Under the pieces are notes generated by a model that did no database searches, was not told where the DNA came from, and worked only from the letters and a program-made list of their open reading frames with translations. Source: Bacteroidales bacterium (GTDB taxonomy: Bacteria > Bacteroidota > Bacteroidia > Bacteroidales > FEN-979). Taken from it: a DNA stretch of 64,000 bases. The stretch spans positions 1 through 64,000 of the forward strand of contig JALNWG010000002.1 in assembly GCA_023231005.1 (NCBI GenBank), in the 5' to 3' direction. A program made the position numbers and the translations under genes. This document shows positions 17,301 to 24,614 of this stretch, in pieces (within the stretch, counting starts at the first letter, position 1; each line of letters opens with the position of its first letter).

Positions 17301-17527
17301 TTGCCAATACCAGAATCGACATAACCCGTAAAGGTAAGTCCGCCTGTACTCACTGTAATGGGTTGGGTTCCTCCGCCGGAATGGGCTACCCATCCATTGG
17401 CTGTAAGCAAAGAACCTGCAGGATAAGAAAAATTCTCATCCATTAATAGCTGTGCAAAGGTTAACTGGCAGATCCCCAATGCAAACAGAACAGTAAATAC
17501 AAGGGAAATCAAGGTAAATTTTTTCAT
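14372..17527 (-). CDS. Multidomain T9SS-exported surface protein with lamin-tail and PKD domains
   Basis: A 1051-residue protein. Signal peptide about 1-26. Domains in order: an N-terminal concanavalin/LamG-like beta domain (about 27-240), an Fn3-like domain, a choice-of-anchor-J-like jelly roll ending WEVDDILIIG, a second Fn3-like domain (with LTPNTLYYVKAYATN), a PKD domain (WNWSFVGGSP), a lamin-tail domain (MTEIMYNPPESGTDSLEFIE), a second PKD domain (WHWEFEQGVPD) and a type A T9SS sorting domain (SLYPNPVKNGTFTL to a terminal TTKKLILQ). Bacterial lamin-tail domains occur in secreted nucleases and surface proteins; no nuclease domain is present, so a structural or binding role is more likely. 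It lies upstream of its shorter paralogue, probably as the first gene of a two-gene transcript. No perfect -7 box is visible upstream. Confidence 0.9.
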   Translation of the reverse strand: MKKFTLISLVFTVLFALGICQLTFAQLLMDENFSYPAGSLLTANGWVAHSGGGTQPITVSTGGLTFTGYVDSGIGNAALLDNTGEDDNKSFPAQSTGTVYVSFMVNVTTSSAGYFFNLMPTPTSTTFRGKVFMDATNHFGVSVGSNTGTFAASAYTPGTTYLLVLKYEIVSGTTNDKVSLFIFNTPMPSAEPGAPTIGPLTDAGQSDIAPGCVALRQFNASQNLQVDGIRVGTSWSDIYANVILPPPSNYPTAFTATAAPFAVNLSWTDAVGGQLPGSYLILASNTNNIVPPVNGTPVPNNTNLASGTGALNVPYGAQSAGFSNLLSSTTYYFKIFPYTNSGSDIAYKTDGTPPEAQATTEDYVIINQKNFEDQLFDPWDTLSVASNKGWTIAPTPPSTNYYAYINGYGGSSACNDWLISPSMDFNSYQNETFTFRTASNYTGPILEVKASTDYITGADPSTATWTPLTATLSPGSWAWTNSGNIDLSSFGGSNVHVAFRYISTSPTIASAWEVDDILIIGKASLVSTVTTDPNFTNITAFSAQGGGNVVDDGGAIITARGLCYSTSPNPTISGTHTTEPGTTGIFTSTMTGLTPNTLYYVKAYATNANGTGYGNAFSFTTLCESLPPLPDFTASNVNITVGQSIDFTDATTYCPNSWNWSFVGGSPMSSNSQNPTGITYNYSGDYNVCLTVTNQYGTQTLCKMAYIHVTGPTNAKLVMTEIMYNPPESGTDSLEFIEIYNNDIQPIDLANFYFSKGVEMIFPSVILNPQSYLLVSKNASAMTNTLHVSSMQWTSGALSNSGEPLVLKDLYGYVVDSVYYLSSPPWDTIANGRGPSLELCDPNSNNADPANWRHAIEFQAKNGAGDSIWASPLAGCSYVPVADFSATDTTIIMGQTVTFTDASSANTTNWHWEFEQGVPDTFDGKTPPPILYSVMGSFDVTLTVTNNAGASVKFRPGFITVGTNGIDDPAGPTGFSLYPNPVKNGTFTLTFTNTSQYLIKVISGFGKTIDIRTANDKKVEYHLNTMEKGLYFIQVTDQSTGQTTTKKLILQ

Positions 17528-17620
17528 GTGGAGCGATTTAAATTTTTCAAGAAAGTTATTTACAAATATGATAATATTTTTCAGATTGTATCTGCCGATT
17601 TATTAACATTTTATTAAAAA

Positions 17621-17659
17621 TAAAAAAACGGGGTTGGCTTTTTGAATAGCCAACCCCGT
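17621..17659 (-). terminator. Intrinsic terminator of dnaK
   Basis: A perfect 12-bp stem (17628-17639 with 17648-17659; ACGGGGTTGGCT and its complement) with an eight-base loop. On the minus strand it is followed by seven or more T residues. It lies 19 bases after the dnaK stop codon. Confidence 0.9.
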
Positions 17660-17678
17660 GAAATCTGGTTTTGAAAAG

Positions 17679-19610
17679 TTATTTATCCTTGACCTCTTCA
17701 AAATCCACATCGGTTACTTCGTCGTTTCCGGATCCTTTTGGATTGGATTGTCCGGCTCCCGGATCCTGTGAAGGACCACCCTGAGGTCCGCTCTGTTGTT
17801 CATTCTGAGAAGCATTCTTATACATCTCCTCACTAGCGGTTTGCCAGATGGCATTCAGATTGGCCATGGCTTTATCAATTGCAGGAATATCATGATTTTT
17901 ATGGGCGTTCTTCAGTTCTTCCACTGCTTTTTCGATGGAAGCTTTTTTATCAGCAGGAAGTTTGTCGCCAAATTCCTTGAGTTGTTTTTCTGTTTGAAAA
18001 ACCAATGAATCAGCTTGATTTAATTTATCAACCTCTTCCTTTACCTTTTTGTCTGCATCTGAATTGCGCTGAGCTTCCTCTTTCATTCTGCGGATATCAT
18101 CGTCCGACAAACCTGAAGAAGCTTCAATCCGGATTTGTTGCGATTTTCCGGTGGCTTTGTCTTTAGCTGTGACATGAAGAATTCCGTTGGCGTCGATATC
18201 GAAAGTTACCTCCACCTGTGGAATCCCCCTGGGTGCAGGTGGAATTCCGTCGAGATGGAAACGCCCAATACTTTTATTTTGATTGGCCATTGGACGTTCT
18301 CCCTGAAGAACATGAATTTCAACAGTAGTCTGACTATCAGCCGCAGTCGAGAAAACTTCTGATTTTCTCGTTGGGATGGTTGTATTCGATTCGATCAACC
18401 GGGTCATCACACTACCAAGGGTTTCAATACCCAGTGAAAGCGGAGTTACATCGAGCAATAACACATCCTTTACTTCTCCGGTAAGGACACCACCTTGTAT
18501 TGCAGCTCCGATTGCGACCACTTCATCGGGATTTACTCCTTTTGATGGTTCTTTTCCAAAGAAATCCTGAACCAGTTTCTGAACAGCCGGAATACGGGTT
18601 GATCCCCCAACCAAAATCACTTCATTGACTTCCGATGCTTTTAATCCGGCATCTTGTAAAGCTTTCTGACATGGAGGCAAAGTGGATTGCATCAAGCTGT
18701 CAATCAATTGTTCAAATTTCGAACGGGTTAATTTTTTCACTAAGTGCTTTGGAACGCCATCTACCGGCATAATATAAGGAAGGTTAATTTCCGTTTCCAT
18801 GGAGCTGGAAAGTTCAATTTTAGCTTTTTCGGCAGCTTCTTTAAGTCGTTGCAAAGCCATGGGATCTTTTCGTAAGTCAAGTCCTTCATCTTTTTGGAAT
18901 TCATCAGCCAGCCAGTCGATCACAACATGATCAAAATCATCGCCTCCCAGGTGGGTGTTTCCATTGGTTGATTTCACTTCAAAAACACCCTCTCCCAATT
19001 CCAGAATCGAAATATCAAAAGTTCCGCCACCCAAATCAAATACAGCTACCTTAATGTCTTTGTGCTTTTTATCGAGGCCATAAGCCAAGGCAGCAGCAGT
19101 AGGTTCATTGATGATTCGTTTTACAGTAAGCCCAGAAATTTCACCGGCTTCTTTTGTAGCTTGCCGCTGAGAGTCGCTAAAATAAGCAGGTACCGTAATA
19201 ACGGCTTCTTTCACTTCCTGTCCCAGATAATCTTCTGCTGTTTTTTTCATTTTCTGTAAAACCATTGCAGAAATTTCCTGGGGAGTATATAATTTTCCGG
19301 AGATATTCACCCGGGGAGTATTATTTTCACCTTTCGTTACCTGATACGGAACCCTATTGGTTTCTGTTTGTACCTGATCCCAGGATTCGCCCATAAACCG
19401 TTTGATTGAAAACACAGTGTTCTTAGGATTGGTGATAGCCTGCCGTTTTGCCGGATCTCCAACTTTCCTTTCTCCGTTTTCTGTAAAACCGACAACCGAT
19501 GGGGTTGTGCGTCTCCCTTCGCTGTTGGGGATAACGACAGGTTCGTTCCCTTCCATTACAGCCACGCAGGAGTTGGTGGTTCCAAGATCAATACCAATTA
19601 TTTTTCCCAT
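17679..19610 (-). CDS. dnaK: Molecular chaperone DnaK (Hsp70)
   Basis: A 643-residue cytosolic Hsp70, which folds and disaggregates client proteins in an ATP cycle with DnaJ and GrpE. The nucleotide-binding domain starts [17 protein letters not shown] and contains the phosphate and adenosine motifs [12 protein letters not shown] and [11 protein letters not shown]. The interdomain linker [16 protein letters not shown] is intact, followed by the beta-sandwich substrate-binding domain, the helical lid and the conserved C-terminal tail ending [10 protein letters not shown]. Length and motifs are fully typical. It is a single-gene unit with its own terminator; neither dnaJ nor grpE is adjacent. 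The upstream region lacks a TAnnTTTG box but carries a perfect 7-bp inverted repeat at 19692-19707, possibly an operator. Confidence 0.99.
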   Translation of the reverse strand: MGKIIGIDLGTTNSCVAVMEGNEPVVIPNSEGRRTTPSVVGFTENGERKVGDPAKRQAITNPKNTVFSIKRFMGESWDQVQTETNRVPYQVTKGENNTPRVNISGKLYTPQEISAMVLQKMKKTAEDYLGQEVKEAVITVPAYFSDSQRQATKEAGEISGLTVKRIINEPTAAALAYGLDKKHKDIKVAVFDLGGGTFDISILELGEGVFEVKSTNGNTHLGGDDFDHVVIDWLADEFQKDEGLDLRKDPMALQRLKEAAEKAKIELSSSMETEINLPYIMPVDGVPKHLVKKLTRSKFEQLIDSLMQSTLPPCQKALQDAGLKASEVNEVILVGGSTRIPAVQKLVQDFFGKEPSKGVNPDEVVAIGAAIQGGVLTGEVKDVLLLDVTPLSLGIETLGSVMTRLIESNTTIPTRKSEVFSTAADSQTTVEIHVLQGERPMANQNKSIGRFHLDGIPPAPRGIPQVEVTFDIDANGILHVTAKDKATGKSQQIRIEASSGLSDDDIRRMKEEAQRNSDADKKVKEEVDKLNQADSLVFQTEKQLKEFGDKLPADKKASIEKAVEELKNAHKNHDIPAIDKAMANLNAIWQTASEEMYKNASQNEQQSGPQGGPSQDPGAGQSNPKGSGNDEVTDVDFEEVKDK

Positions 19611-19691
19611 TTTATAAATCCTTTAAAGTAAACAATAGTAATATCAAAATTTGATTCTCAAGGGTCAATCACTGTGCCAAAACAATTTTCC

Positions 19692-19707
19692 TGTCACAGG
19701 TGTGACA
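19692..19707. promoter_or_regulatory. Perfect inverted repeat upstream of dnaK, candidate operator
   Basis: TGTCACA-GG-TGTGACA is a perfect 7-bp inverted repeat with a two-base spacer, centred about 90 bases upstream of the dnaK ATG. No T-run follows on either strand, so it does not look like a terminator for the upstream lipoprotein gene. The half-site resembles binding sites of dimeric helix-turn-helix regulators, but the regulator is unknown. The rest of 19611-19747 shows nothing recognisable. Confidence 0.5.
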
Positions 19708-19747
19708 AAAAGACAGAAAAAGAAATAGTAAAATGGTGAAAATACGA

Positions 19748-20764
19748 TCAGAAGCCAAGGTTCTTTGTATATCTGTTAACCTTCAGCTCGTTCTGAGTAA
19801 CAAGGCTGATGAGGAGAGAGTCGGTTGAATTCTTATACCGGGCTGAAAAAAGACCGATCCCATTGACAATATTGGAGAAGGTGGGTTTTTCCTGAACAAG
19901 GGAAAGAGAGGGTTCGTGAACATCCATATAGGTATTTAAATCAGCCCCTGCCACAGTAAAGATAAAAATGGCACGATAGGCGCTTCGTGTTACATCGGAA
20001 TTAACCGGAATGCCGGATATTGGGTTTCCGATCGTGGAATAGAAAGCGTCTCCTGAAAAATACAGGTCAAATGGAAGAGTTTGACCATCGGTCGATTTAA
20101 TGATATTAGGTATAAGCCAGTCAATATAATGTAATTTCAAATCCTGGGGGTGTAACTTTAATGCTTCATAATACAGGAACCGGATCACCAACTGGTAACG
20201 TTTTCCGTTTTCAGCCGGATACCATTTAACTTCGAAATTTTTACCCGTAGAAAAACTGGCTGTGACCATTGGTTTTTCAATCGAGAATTTTTTCACCAGG
20301 GGGGTATTGATTCCTTTTAAATCGGTTGTAGATGTGATTTCCTTTCCTGTTTCTTTATTTTTAATATAGAGTTTGTAATTTTTGGCATCGTTGAGTTTTG
20401 CCGTTGTAAAATACATCAGTTGATCAGGATAATAAAAAATCGAATCTCCGGCTTTTTTATTGTGGATGGTAACAGTATCACAAGGATAGGATTTCTGAAA
20501 AACAGTACCTTCATATTCATCGAGCCGGACTTCCAGTTTATTCGGATAATTGCTGGAATCGGGGATCTTGGAAAAGACTAAGGCATCTCCATCTCCCAGG
20601 AAAGCTTTGGTGATTTTAATAAAGGTGGTATCTTCTCCCTGGTCAAGGATCCCATAAACCACAGTGATATCTTTCCAGTTGGCATTGACGTTGAGGGTTT
20701 TGTTGCAGGAAAACAGGAAAGGGACAAGGAATAATGAAATCAAGGATAATCTGGCAAGTCGCAT
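19748..20764 (-). CDS. Predicted lipoprotein, DUF4249-like
   Basis: A 338-residue protein. The signal peptide has a lipobox ending FLFSC (Cys20 lipidated), followed by NKTLNVNANWKD, then a beta-rich body. The early part VVYGILDQGEDTTFIKITKAF resembles the DUF4249 family of Bacteroidota outer-membrane lipoproteins, usually found near TonB-dependent receptors; no receptor gene is adjacent here, so the match is tentative. The protein contains an Fn3-like middle section (KFSIEKPMVTASFSTGKNFEVKWYP). It is transcribed divergently from panB from a very short shared promoter region and is separated from dnaK by 137 bases. The function is unknown. Confidence 0.7.
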   Translation of the reverse strand: MRLARLSLISLFLVPFLFSCNKTLNVNANWKDITVVYGILDQGEDTTFIKITKAFLGDGDALVFSKIPDSSNYPNKLEVRLDEYEGTVFQKSYPCDTVTIHNKKAGDSIFYYPDQLMYFTTAKLNDAKNYKLYIKNKETGKEITSTTDLKGINTPLVKKFSIEKPMVTASFSTGKNFEVKWYPAENGKRYQLVIRFLYYEALKLHPQDLKLHYIDWLIPNIIKSTDGQTLPFDLYFSGDAFYSTIGNPISGIPVNSDVTRSAYRAIFIFTVAGADLNTYMDVHEPSLSLVQEKPTFSNIVNGIGLFSARYKNSTDSLLISLVTQNELKVNRYTKNLGF

Positions 20765-20784
20765 AACGGTTTAATAAGATATGA

Positions 20785-20792
20785 CAAAATTA
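20785..20792 (-). promoter_or_regulatory. Putative -7 box for the DUF4249-like lipoprotein
   Basis: The minus strand reads TAATTTTG, an exact TAnnTTTG match, 20 bases before the ATG at 20764. It lies only 13 bases from the divergent panB box. Confidence 0.5.
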
Positions 20793-20805
20793 TATAAAAA
20801 TATTG

Positions 20806-20813
20806 TAGTTTTG
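20806..20813 (+). promoter_or_regulatory. Putative -7 box for panB
   Basis: TAGTTTTG is an exact TAnnTTTG match ending 18 bases before the panB ATG, which predicts a leader of about 13 bases. RNA polymerase binding here and at the divergent 20785-20792 box should be mutually exclusive. Confidence 0.5.
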
Positions 20814-20831
20814 TAAATTAAACAGGAATAT

Positions 20832-21656
20832 ATGTCGTCATCCATCTCTTTTCGCAATGTGACAAAGGTCACAACCCACATATTACAGGAAATGAAGTTA
20901 AAGGGTGAAAAGATTGCCATGTTAACGGCGTATGATTATTCCTTTGCTCGGATTCTGGATAGCACCGGGATTGATGTAATTCTGGTTGGCGATTCTGCCT
21001 CCAATGTAATGGCAGGGCATACTTCTACCCTTCCCATTACGTTGAACGAAATGATTTATCATGCTTCTTCGGTAGTACGCGGAGTGAAGCGAGCCCTGGT
21101 TGTAGTTGACCTTCCCTTTGGCACCTATCAGGGAAATTCCAAGGAGGCACTGAATTCATCCATTCGGATCATGAAAGAAAGTGGTGCTGATGCTGTGAAG
21201 CTGGAAGGTGGCAAAGAGATTCTTGAGTCGGTTGACCGCATTTTATCTGCTGGAATTCCGGTGATGGGTCATTTGGGACTTACTCCACAATCTATCCATA
21301 AATTCGGCACTTATGTAGTACGAGCAACCAGCGAGGAAGAAGCGGCAAAATTGGTTGACGATGCCCATTTGCTTGAGAAATCGGGATGTTTTTCTGTCGT
21401 TCTTGAAAAGATTCCCGCAACACTTGGTTCAAGGGTCACGAAAGAGCTTAAGATACCCATCATCGGAATAGGCGCAGGCAATCATGTTGACGGGCAGGTA
21501 TTGGTGTTGCACGACATGCTGGGAATTACCACTGAGTTTTCTCCTCGTTTTCTGCGTCGTTACCTCAATTTATCAGAAGAGATTCGGGGTGCCGTGAATT
21601 CATACATCAACGATGTGAAAACCATCGATTTTCCCAATGAGAAAGAGCAGTATTGA
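20832..21656 (+). CDS. panB: 3-methyl-2-oxobutanoate hydroxymethyltransferase (PanB)
   Basis: A 274-residue cytosolic enzyme that transfers a hydroxymethyl group from methylene-tetrahydrofolate to 2-oxoisovalerate, the first committed step to pantothenate. Visible signatures are [20 protein letters not shown], then [20 protein letters not shown] (Mg-binding Asp), [22 protein letters not shown] and the conserved [21 protein letters not shown]. Length is typical. The next gene starts inside its last 20 bases in another frame, so the two are translationally coupled. The other pantothenate genes panC and panD lie 22 kb away in this window in a different transcript. Confidence 0.98.
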   Translation: MSSSISFRNVTKVTTHILQEMKLKGEKIAMLTAYDYSFARILDSTGIDVILVGDSASNVMAGHTSTLPITLNEMIYHASSVVRGVKRALVVVDLPFGTYQGNSKEALNSSIRIMKESGADAVKLEGGKEILESVDRILSAGIPVMGHLGLTPQSIHKFGTYVVRATSEEEAAKLVDDAHLLEKSGCFSVVLEKIPATLGSRVTKELKIPIIGIGAGNHVDGQVLVLHDMLGITTEFSPRFLRRYLNLSEEIRGAVNSYINDVKTIDFPNEKEQY

Positions 21657-22353
21657 TCAGGATATTCTCTTTGAAGATAACCACCTCATCGTCCTTAATA
21701 AACAAGCTTCGGATATTGTTCAGGGGGATATCACCGGTGATGCTCCGCTCAGCGATATTCTCAAACAATATATTAAAACCAAATATCAGAAACCGGGAGA
21801 TGTTTTTTTGGGAGTGGTACACCGGCTCGACCGTCCGGTAAGCGGGGCTGTAATTTTTGCCAGAACCTCAAAAGCATTATCCCGATTGAATATCATGTTA
21901 CGAGATGGGGAGATTTCTAAAACCTATTGGGCTATTGTGAAGAATCCGCCTCCCCAGCAGGAAGGAGATCTGACAAATTACCTTAAAAGAAATGAAGAAA
22001 AAAACAAATCCTTTGTTGTGGAGAAAAAGATGGCCGGTGCGCAGCAGGCATCGCTCCACTACCGGGTGATCGATCAGAGCGACCGATATTATTTGCTGGA
22101 AGTGAAATTATTAACAGGAAGGCATCATCAAATCAGGGTACAATTGAGTGCGCTTGGCTGTCCTATTAAAGGTGATCTGAAATATGGTTATCCACGGTCC
22201 AATCCCGGCGGATTTATTCATTTACATGCCCGTCGTCTTGAATTTACTCATCCTGTCAGGAAAGAGCCAGTTGTGATATATGCACCTGTACCGGATGATC
22301 CGCTCTGGCGCTTTTTTCAGGAGAGAAACTCACCTCAACCGCTAAAATCATGA
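21637..22353 (+). CDS. RluA-family RNA pseudouridine synthase
   Basis: A 238-residue protein that isomerises specific uridines in rRNA or tRNA to pseudouridine. It contains the catalytic motif [20 protein letters not shown] with the essential Asp in HRLD, the region [11 protein letters not shown], and the downstream [21 protein letters not shown] motif. There is no N-terminal S4 domain, so it is the short form of the family and the target site cannot be told from the sequence. It overlaps panB by 20 bases and overlaps the next gene by an ATGA junction, so it is part of a tight operon. Confidence 0.93.
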   Translation: MRKSSIDQDILFEDNHLIVLNKQASDIVQGDITGDAPLSDILKQYIKTKYQKPGDVFLGVVHRLDRPVSGAVIFARTSKALSRLNIMLRDGEISKTYWAIVKNPPPQQEGDLTNYLKRNEEKNKSFVVEKKMAGAQQASLHYRVIDQSDRYYLLEVKLLTGRHHQIRVQLSALGCPIKGDLKYGYPRSNPGGFIHLHARRLEFTHPVRKEPVVIYAPVPDDPLWRFFQERNSPQPLKS

Positions 22354-23144
22354 GCCGGATCCAATCTTCTTTCGATACAACTTACTGCATCCAAAGCCTG
22401 TCGCCTGCTCAACCGGAATACAGTCCTTCATTGTTTTCTACCCACCTGCTACACCCAAAAACTTATGTTGTACGGGATTATTCACATTATCCAGCCGACT
22501 GGATTACAGGGATTCTTATATTCTGCTTTATTTTGATAGCCTGGACTCAAGTATTTTATTTCAAACGTGTTAAGCAGATTTTCCAGGCTATTTTTTCAAA
22601 AAGGTTTGTTAACCAGCTTGTACGCGACGGAAACCTTTTCAATGAAAGAGTTTCCATAGCATATAGTATGGTTTATGTTTTGGCCTTCTCCCTATTCCTT
22701 TATCAATGTAATGACCGGATAATTGGATTTTTCCCTGCGGGGCTCCATGGATTTTTATTATATGCAATATTTACTGCTGGGGTATTTCTATTCTGGACCG
22801 GAAAAATGTTTGCCGTGCAACTGTTAGGAACGGTATTCAAAACTCGTGAAACAACGTATAATTACCTTTTAAACTATCTGGTGTTTTGTTTGATTACCGG
22901 ACCCGTGATCCTTATTTTTCTGGTTTTTATAATTTACTTGAAATCTCATTTTTTACTTATCTTTTGCTCTGTTTTGCTTGGCTTTTTCTTCGCTTTTAGG
23001 GTTGTGAGAGGTTTTTTAATCGGAATCACCTTGCACAAATTTTCTTATTTATTTTTATTTGTGTATCTTTGCAGCCTCGAAATTTTACCTTTGCTATTCA
23101 TGATAAAACTGGTTCTGGTTTTTACACATTCCGCATCGTTGTAA
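22350..23144 (+). CDS. DUF4271 family integral membrane protein
   Basis: A 264-residue protein with a soluble N-terminus of about 50 residues and about six predicted transmembrane segments (around 50-68, 107-121, 135-150, 175-205, 208-225, 235-258). It matches the Bacteroidota family DUF4271, whose function is unknown and which is commonly found directly upstream of the uroporphyrinogen-III synthase gene, as here. It starts inside the stop of the pseudouridine synthase gene (ATGA overlap). Its 3' end also contains TAnnTTTG matches (23064-23071 and 23086-23093) that may start a transcript for hemD onward. Confidence 0.85.
   Translation: MSRIQSSFDTTYCIQSLSPAQPEYSPSLFSTHLLHPKTYVVRDYSHYPADWITGILIFCFILIAWTQVFYFKRVKQIFQAIFSKRFVNQLVRDGNLFNERVSIAYSMVYVLAFSLFLYQCNDRIIGFFPAGLHGFLLYAIFTAGVFLFWTGKMFAVQLLGTVFKTRETTYNYLLNYLVFCLITGPVILIFLVFIIYLKSHFLLIFCSVLLGFFFAFRVVRGFLIGITLHKFSYLFLFVYLCSLEILPLLFMIKLVLVFTHSASL
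23064..23071 (+). promoter_or_regulatory. Putative internal promoter for hemD - rnpA - yidD
   Basis: TATCTTTG at 23064-23071 exactly matches the TAnnTTTG -7 box within an AT-rich stretch at the 3' end of the DUF4271 gene, about 100 bases upstream of hemD. A second exact match, TACCTTTG, follows at 23086-23093. No convincing -33 box is present. Confidence 0.35.
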
Positions 23145-23174
23145 GGATTTCGTTATTTTGAACACAAATATCGA

Positions 23175-23933
23175 ATGACTTTGAAAGTAAAGAACATCCT
23201 CGTTTCCCAGCCACAACCTCTCGACTTTGAGAAATCTCCTTATGGAGAAATTGCCCGGAAATTTAACGTCAACATCACCTTTAGGAAGTTTTTTATCATT
23301 GAAGGAATTCCTGCCAGGGAATTCCGGAAAGACCGTATTAACCTTCTGGATTATTCGGCGGTGATATTTACTTCCCGTAATGCCGTTGATCATTATTTCA
23401 GAATGAGCAAAGAGATGCGGCTGGAGGTCCCGGAGAGCATGAAATATTTTTGCATTTCGGAATCCACGGCATATTATCTTCAGAAATATGTTCAATTCAG
23501 AAAAAGAAAGATCTTCCACAGCAAGGAAAATTATTCCAATCTGTATGAATTGATCAAGAAGCACAGAACGGAAAAGTTTTTACTTCCCTGTTCTGATATC
23601 CATAAGGAAGAAATTCCTAAGATGCTGGAAGAAAACAAGATTCTATACAAGAAAGCCATCATATACCGAACCCTGGCCAGCGATCTTTCTGACCTCGATA
23701 TCAATAATTATGATATTCTTGTTTTCTTCAGTCCTTCCGGAATCAAATCATTGTTGAAAAACTTCCCTGATTTCAAACAGGGGAATACAGGCATTGGAGC
23801 TTTTGGCAGTTCTACTCACAAAGCGATTAAAGATGCAGGGTTTACATTGACTATAGAAGCCCCTACTCAAACGGCTCCTTCAATGACTATGGCACTGGAA
23901 ATGTATCTTCAATCAGAGTGTAAGAAGAAATAA
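23175..23933 (+). CDS. hemD: Uroporphyrinogen-III synthase (HemD)
   Basis: A 252-residue cytosolic enzyme that closes and isomerises hydroxymethylbilane to uroporphyrinogen III for haem and related tetrapyrroles. The family diverges strongly, but the characteristic elements are present: LVSQPQPL at the N-terminus, YSAVIFTSRNAVDHYF, the central KYFCISESTAYYLQKY, LPCSDIHKEEIPKML, and the domain-2 motif ILVFFSPSGIKSLLKNF followed by GAFGSSTHKAIKDAG. Length is typical. It sits in the conserved Bacteroidota order DUF4271 - hemD - rnpA - yidD. Its stop codon directly abuts the rnpA start. Confidence 0.92.
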   Translation: MTLKVKNILVSQPQPLDFEKSPYGEIARKFNVNITFRKFFIIEGIPAREFRKDRINLLDYSAVIFTSRNAVDHYFRMSKEMRLEVPESMKYFCISESTAYYLQKYVQFRKRKIFHSKENYSNLYELIKKHRTEKFLLPCSDIHKEEIPKMLEENKILYKKAIIYRTLASDLSDLDINNYDILVFFSPSGIKSLLKNFPDFKQGNTGIGAFGSSTHKAIKDAGFTLTIEAPTQTAPSMTMALEMYLQSECKKK

Positions 23934-24329
23934 TTGTTGAAACAAACATTTTCCAAAAAGGAACGGTTAGTCAGGCAACGTTTGATCACCGGACTTTTTG
24001 CCGACGGTTCCAGTTTTCATTGTTCTCCTTTCCGGATTACATGGCAGTTTAGTCCTTTTCCAATTCCAGCTCCAGTTCAGATACTAATCAGCGTACCCAA
24101 AAAAAATTTCCATCATGCTGTTCATCGTAATCTAATCCGGCGAAAGATTCGTGAAGCGTATCGGCTTAACAAACAACAACTCCATGATAGTTTGTTGGGC
24201 AATAATCGGCAACTTCTCTTTGCCGTTTATTATACGTCTAAAGAAATCCTTCCTTTTGAGATTATTCAAGGAAAAATAATTTTACTTTTACAGCGTTTAA
24301 TTGAAGAAAATGAAAAGGTTACTGGGTAG
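23934..24329 (+). CDS. rnpA: Ribonuclease P protein component (RnpA)
   Basis: A 131-residue basic protein subunit of RNase P, which helps the catalytic RNA cleave the 5' leader of pre-tRNAs. It shows the typical N-terminus [22 protein letters not shown] and the signature basic helix [13 protein letters not shown], preceded by [14 protein letters not shown]. No ATG exists upstream of the conserved part, so a TTG start is needed; two TTG codons lie in tandem at 23934 and 23937, directly after the hemD stop, and either may be used. It overlaps yidD by about 20 bases, the classical rnpA-yidD pairing. Confidence 0.96.
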   Translation: MLKQTFSKKERLVRQRLITGLFADGSSFHCSPFRITWQFSPFPIPAPVQILISVPKKNFHHAVHRNLIRRKIREAYRLNKQQLHDSLLGNNRQLLFAVYYTSKEILPFEIIQGKIILLLQRLIEENEKVTG

Positions 24330-24531
24330 TTTTTTCATTTTACTGATTCGTTTTTACCAGGGAGCGATTTCTCCCTATTTGATGCCATCCTGCCGCTACG
24401 CTCCAAGTTGTTCGGTATATGGGATTGAAGCCATCAAAAAGTATGGCCCAATAAAGGGAGGATGGTTGACATTGAAACGAATCGGACGTTGCCATCCTTG
24501 GGGAGGAAGTGGATTTGATCCGGTACCTTAA
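24310..24531 (+). CDS. yidD: Membrane protein insertion efficiency factor YidD
   Basis: A 73-residue peripheral membrane protein that aids insertion of inner-membrane proteins by the YidC route. It has an N-terminal amphipathic or hydrophobic helix, then the family core [43 protein letters not shown] and a terminal GGSGFDPVP, including the conserved cysteines. I chose the ATG at 24310; the frame is open to a TTG at 24301. The start lies inside the end of rnpA. Confidence 0.96.
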   Translation: MKRLLGSFFILLIRFYQGAISPYLMPSCRYAPSCSVYGIEAIKKYGPIKGGWLTLKRIGRCHPWGGSGFDPVP

Positions 24532-24540
24532 TAATTAGGA

Positions 24541-24591
24541 GTGAGGAATTAAGAATTAAGAATTAAGAATTATTAGTGAGGAATTAAGAAT
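24541..24591. repeat. Short intergenic direct and tandem repeat
   Basis: Between yidD and the S41 protease gene the 16-base unit GTGAGGAATTAAGAAT occurs twice (24541-24556 and 24576-24591). Between the copies, a period-7 tandem of AAGAATT repeats. Arrays of GAATTAAGAATTAAG type are frequent between genes in Bacteroidota and probably arise by slippage. No coding or hairpin potential is visible. Confidence 0.75.
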
Positions 24592-24614
24592 GATAATTTG
24601 AAGAAGTAAACAAC

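Noticed and set aside
19692..19707. Intrinsic terminator for the lipoprotein gene upstream of dnaK
   Set aside because: The inverted repeat is short and not followed by a T-run on the minus strand.
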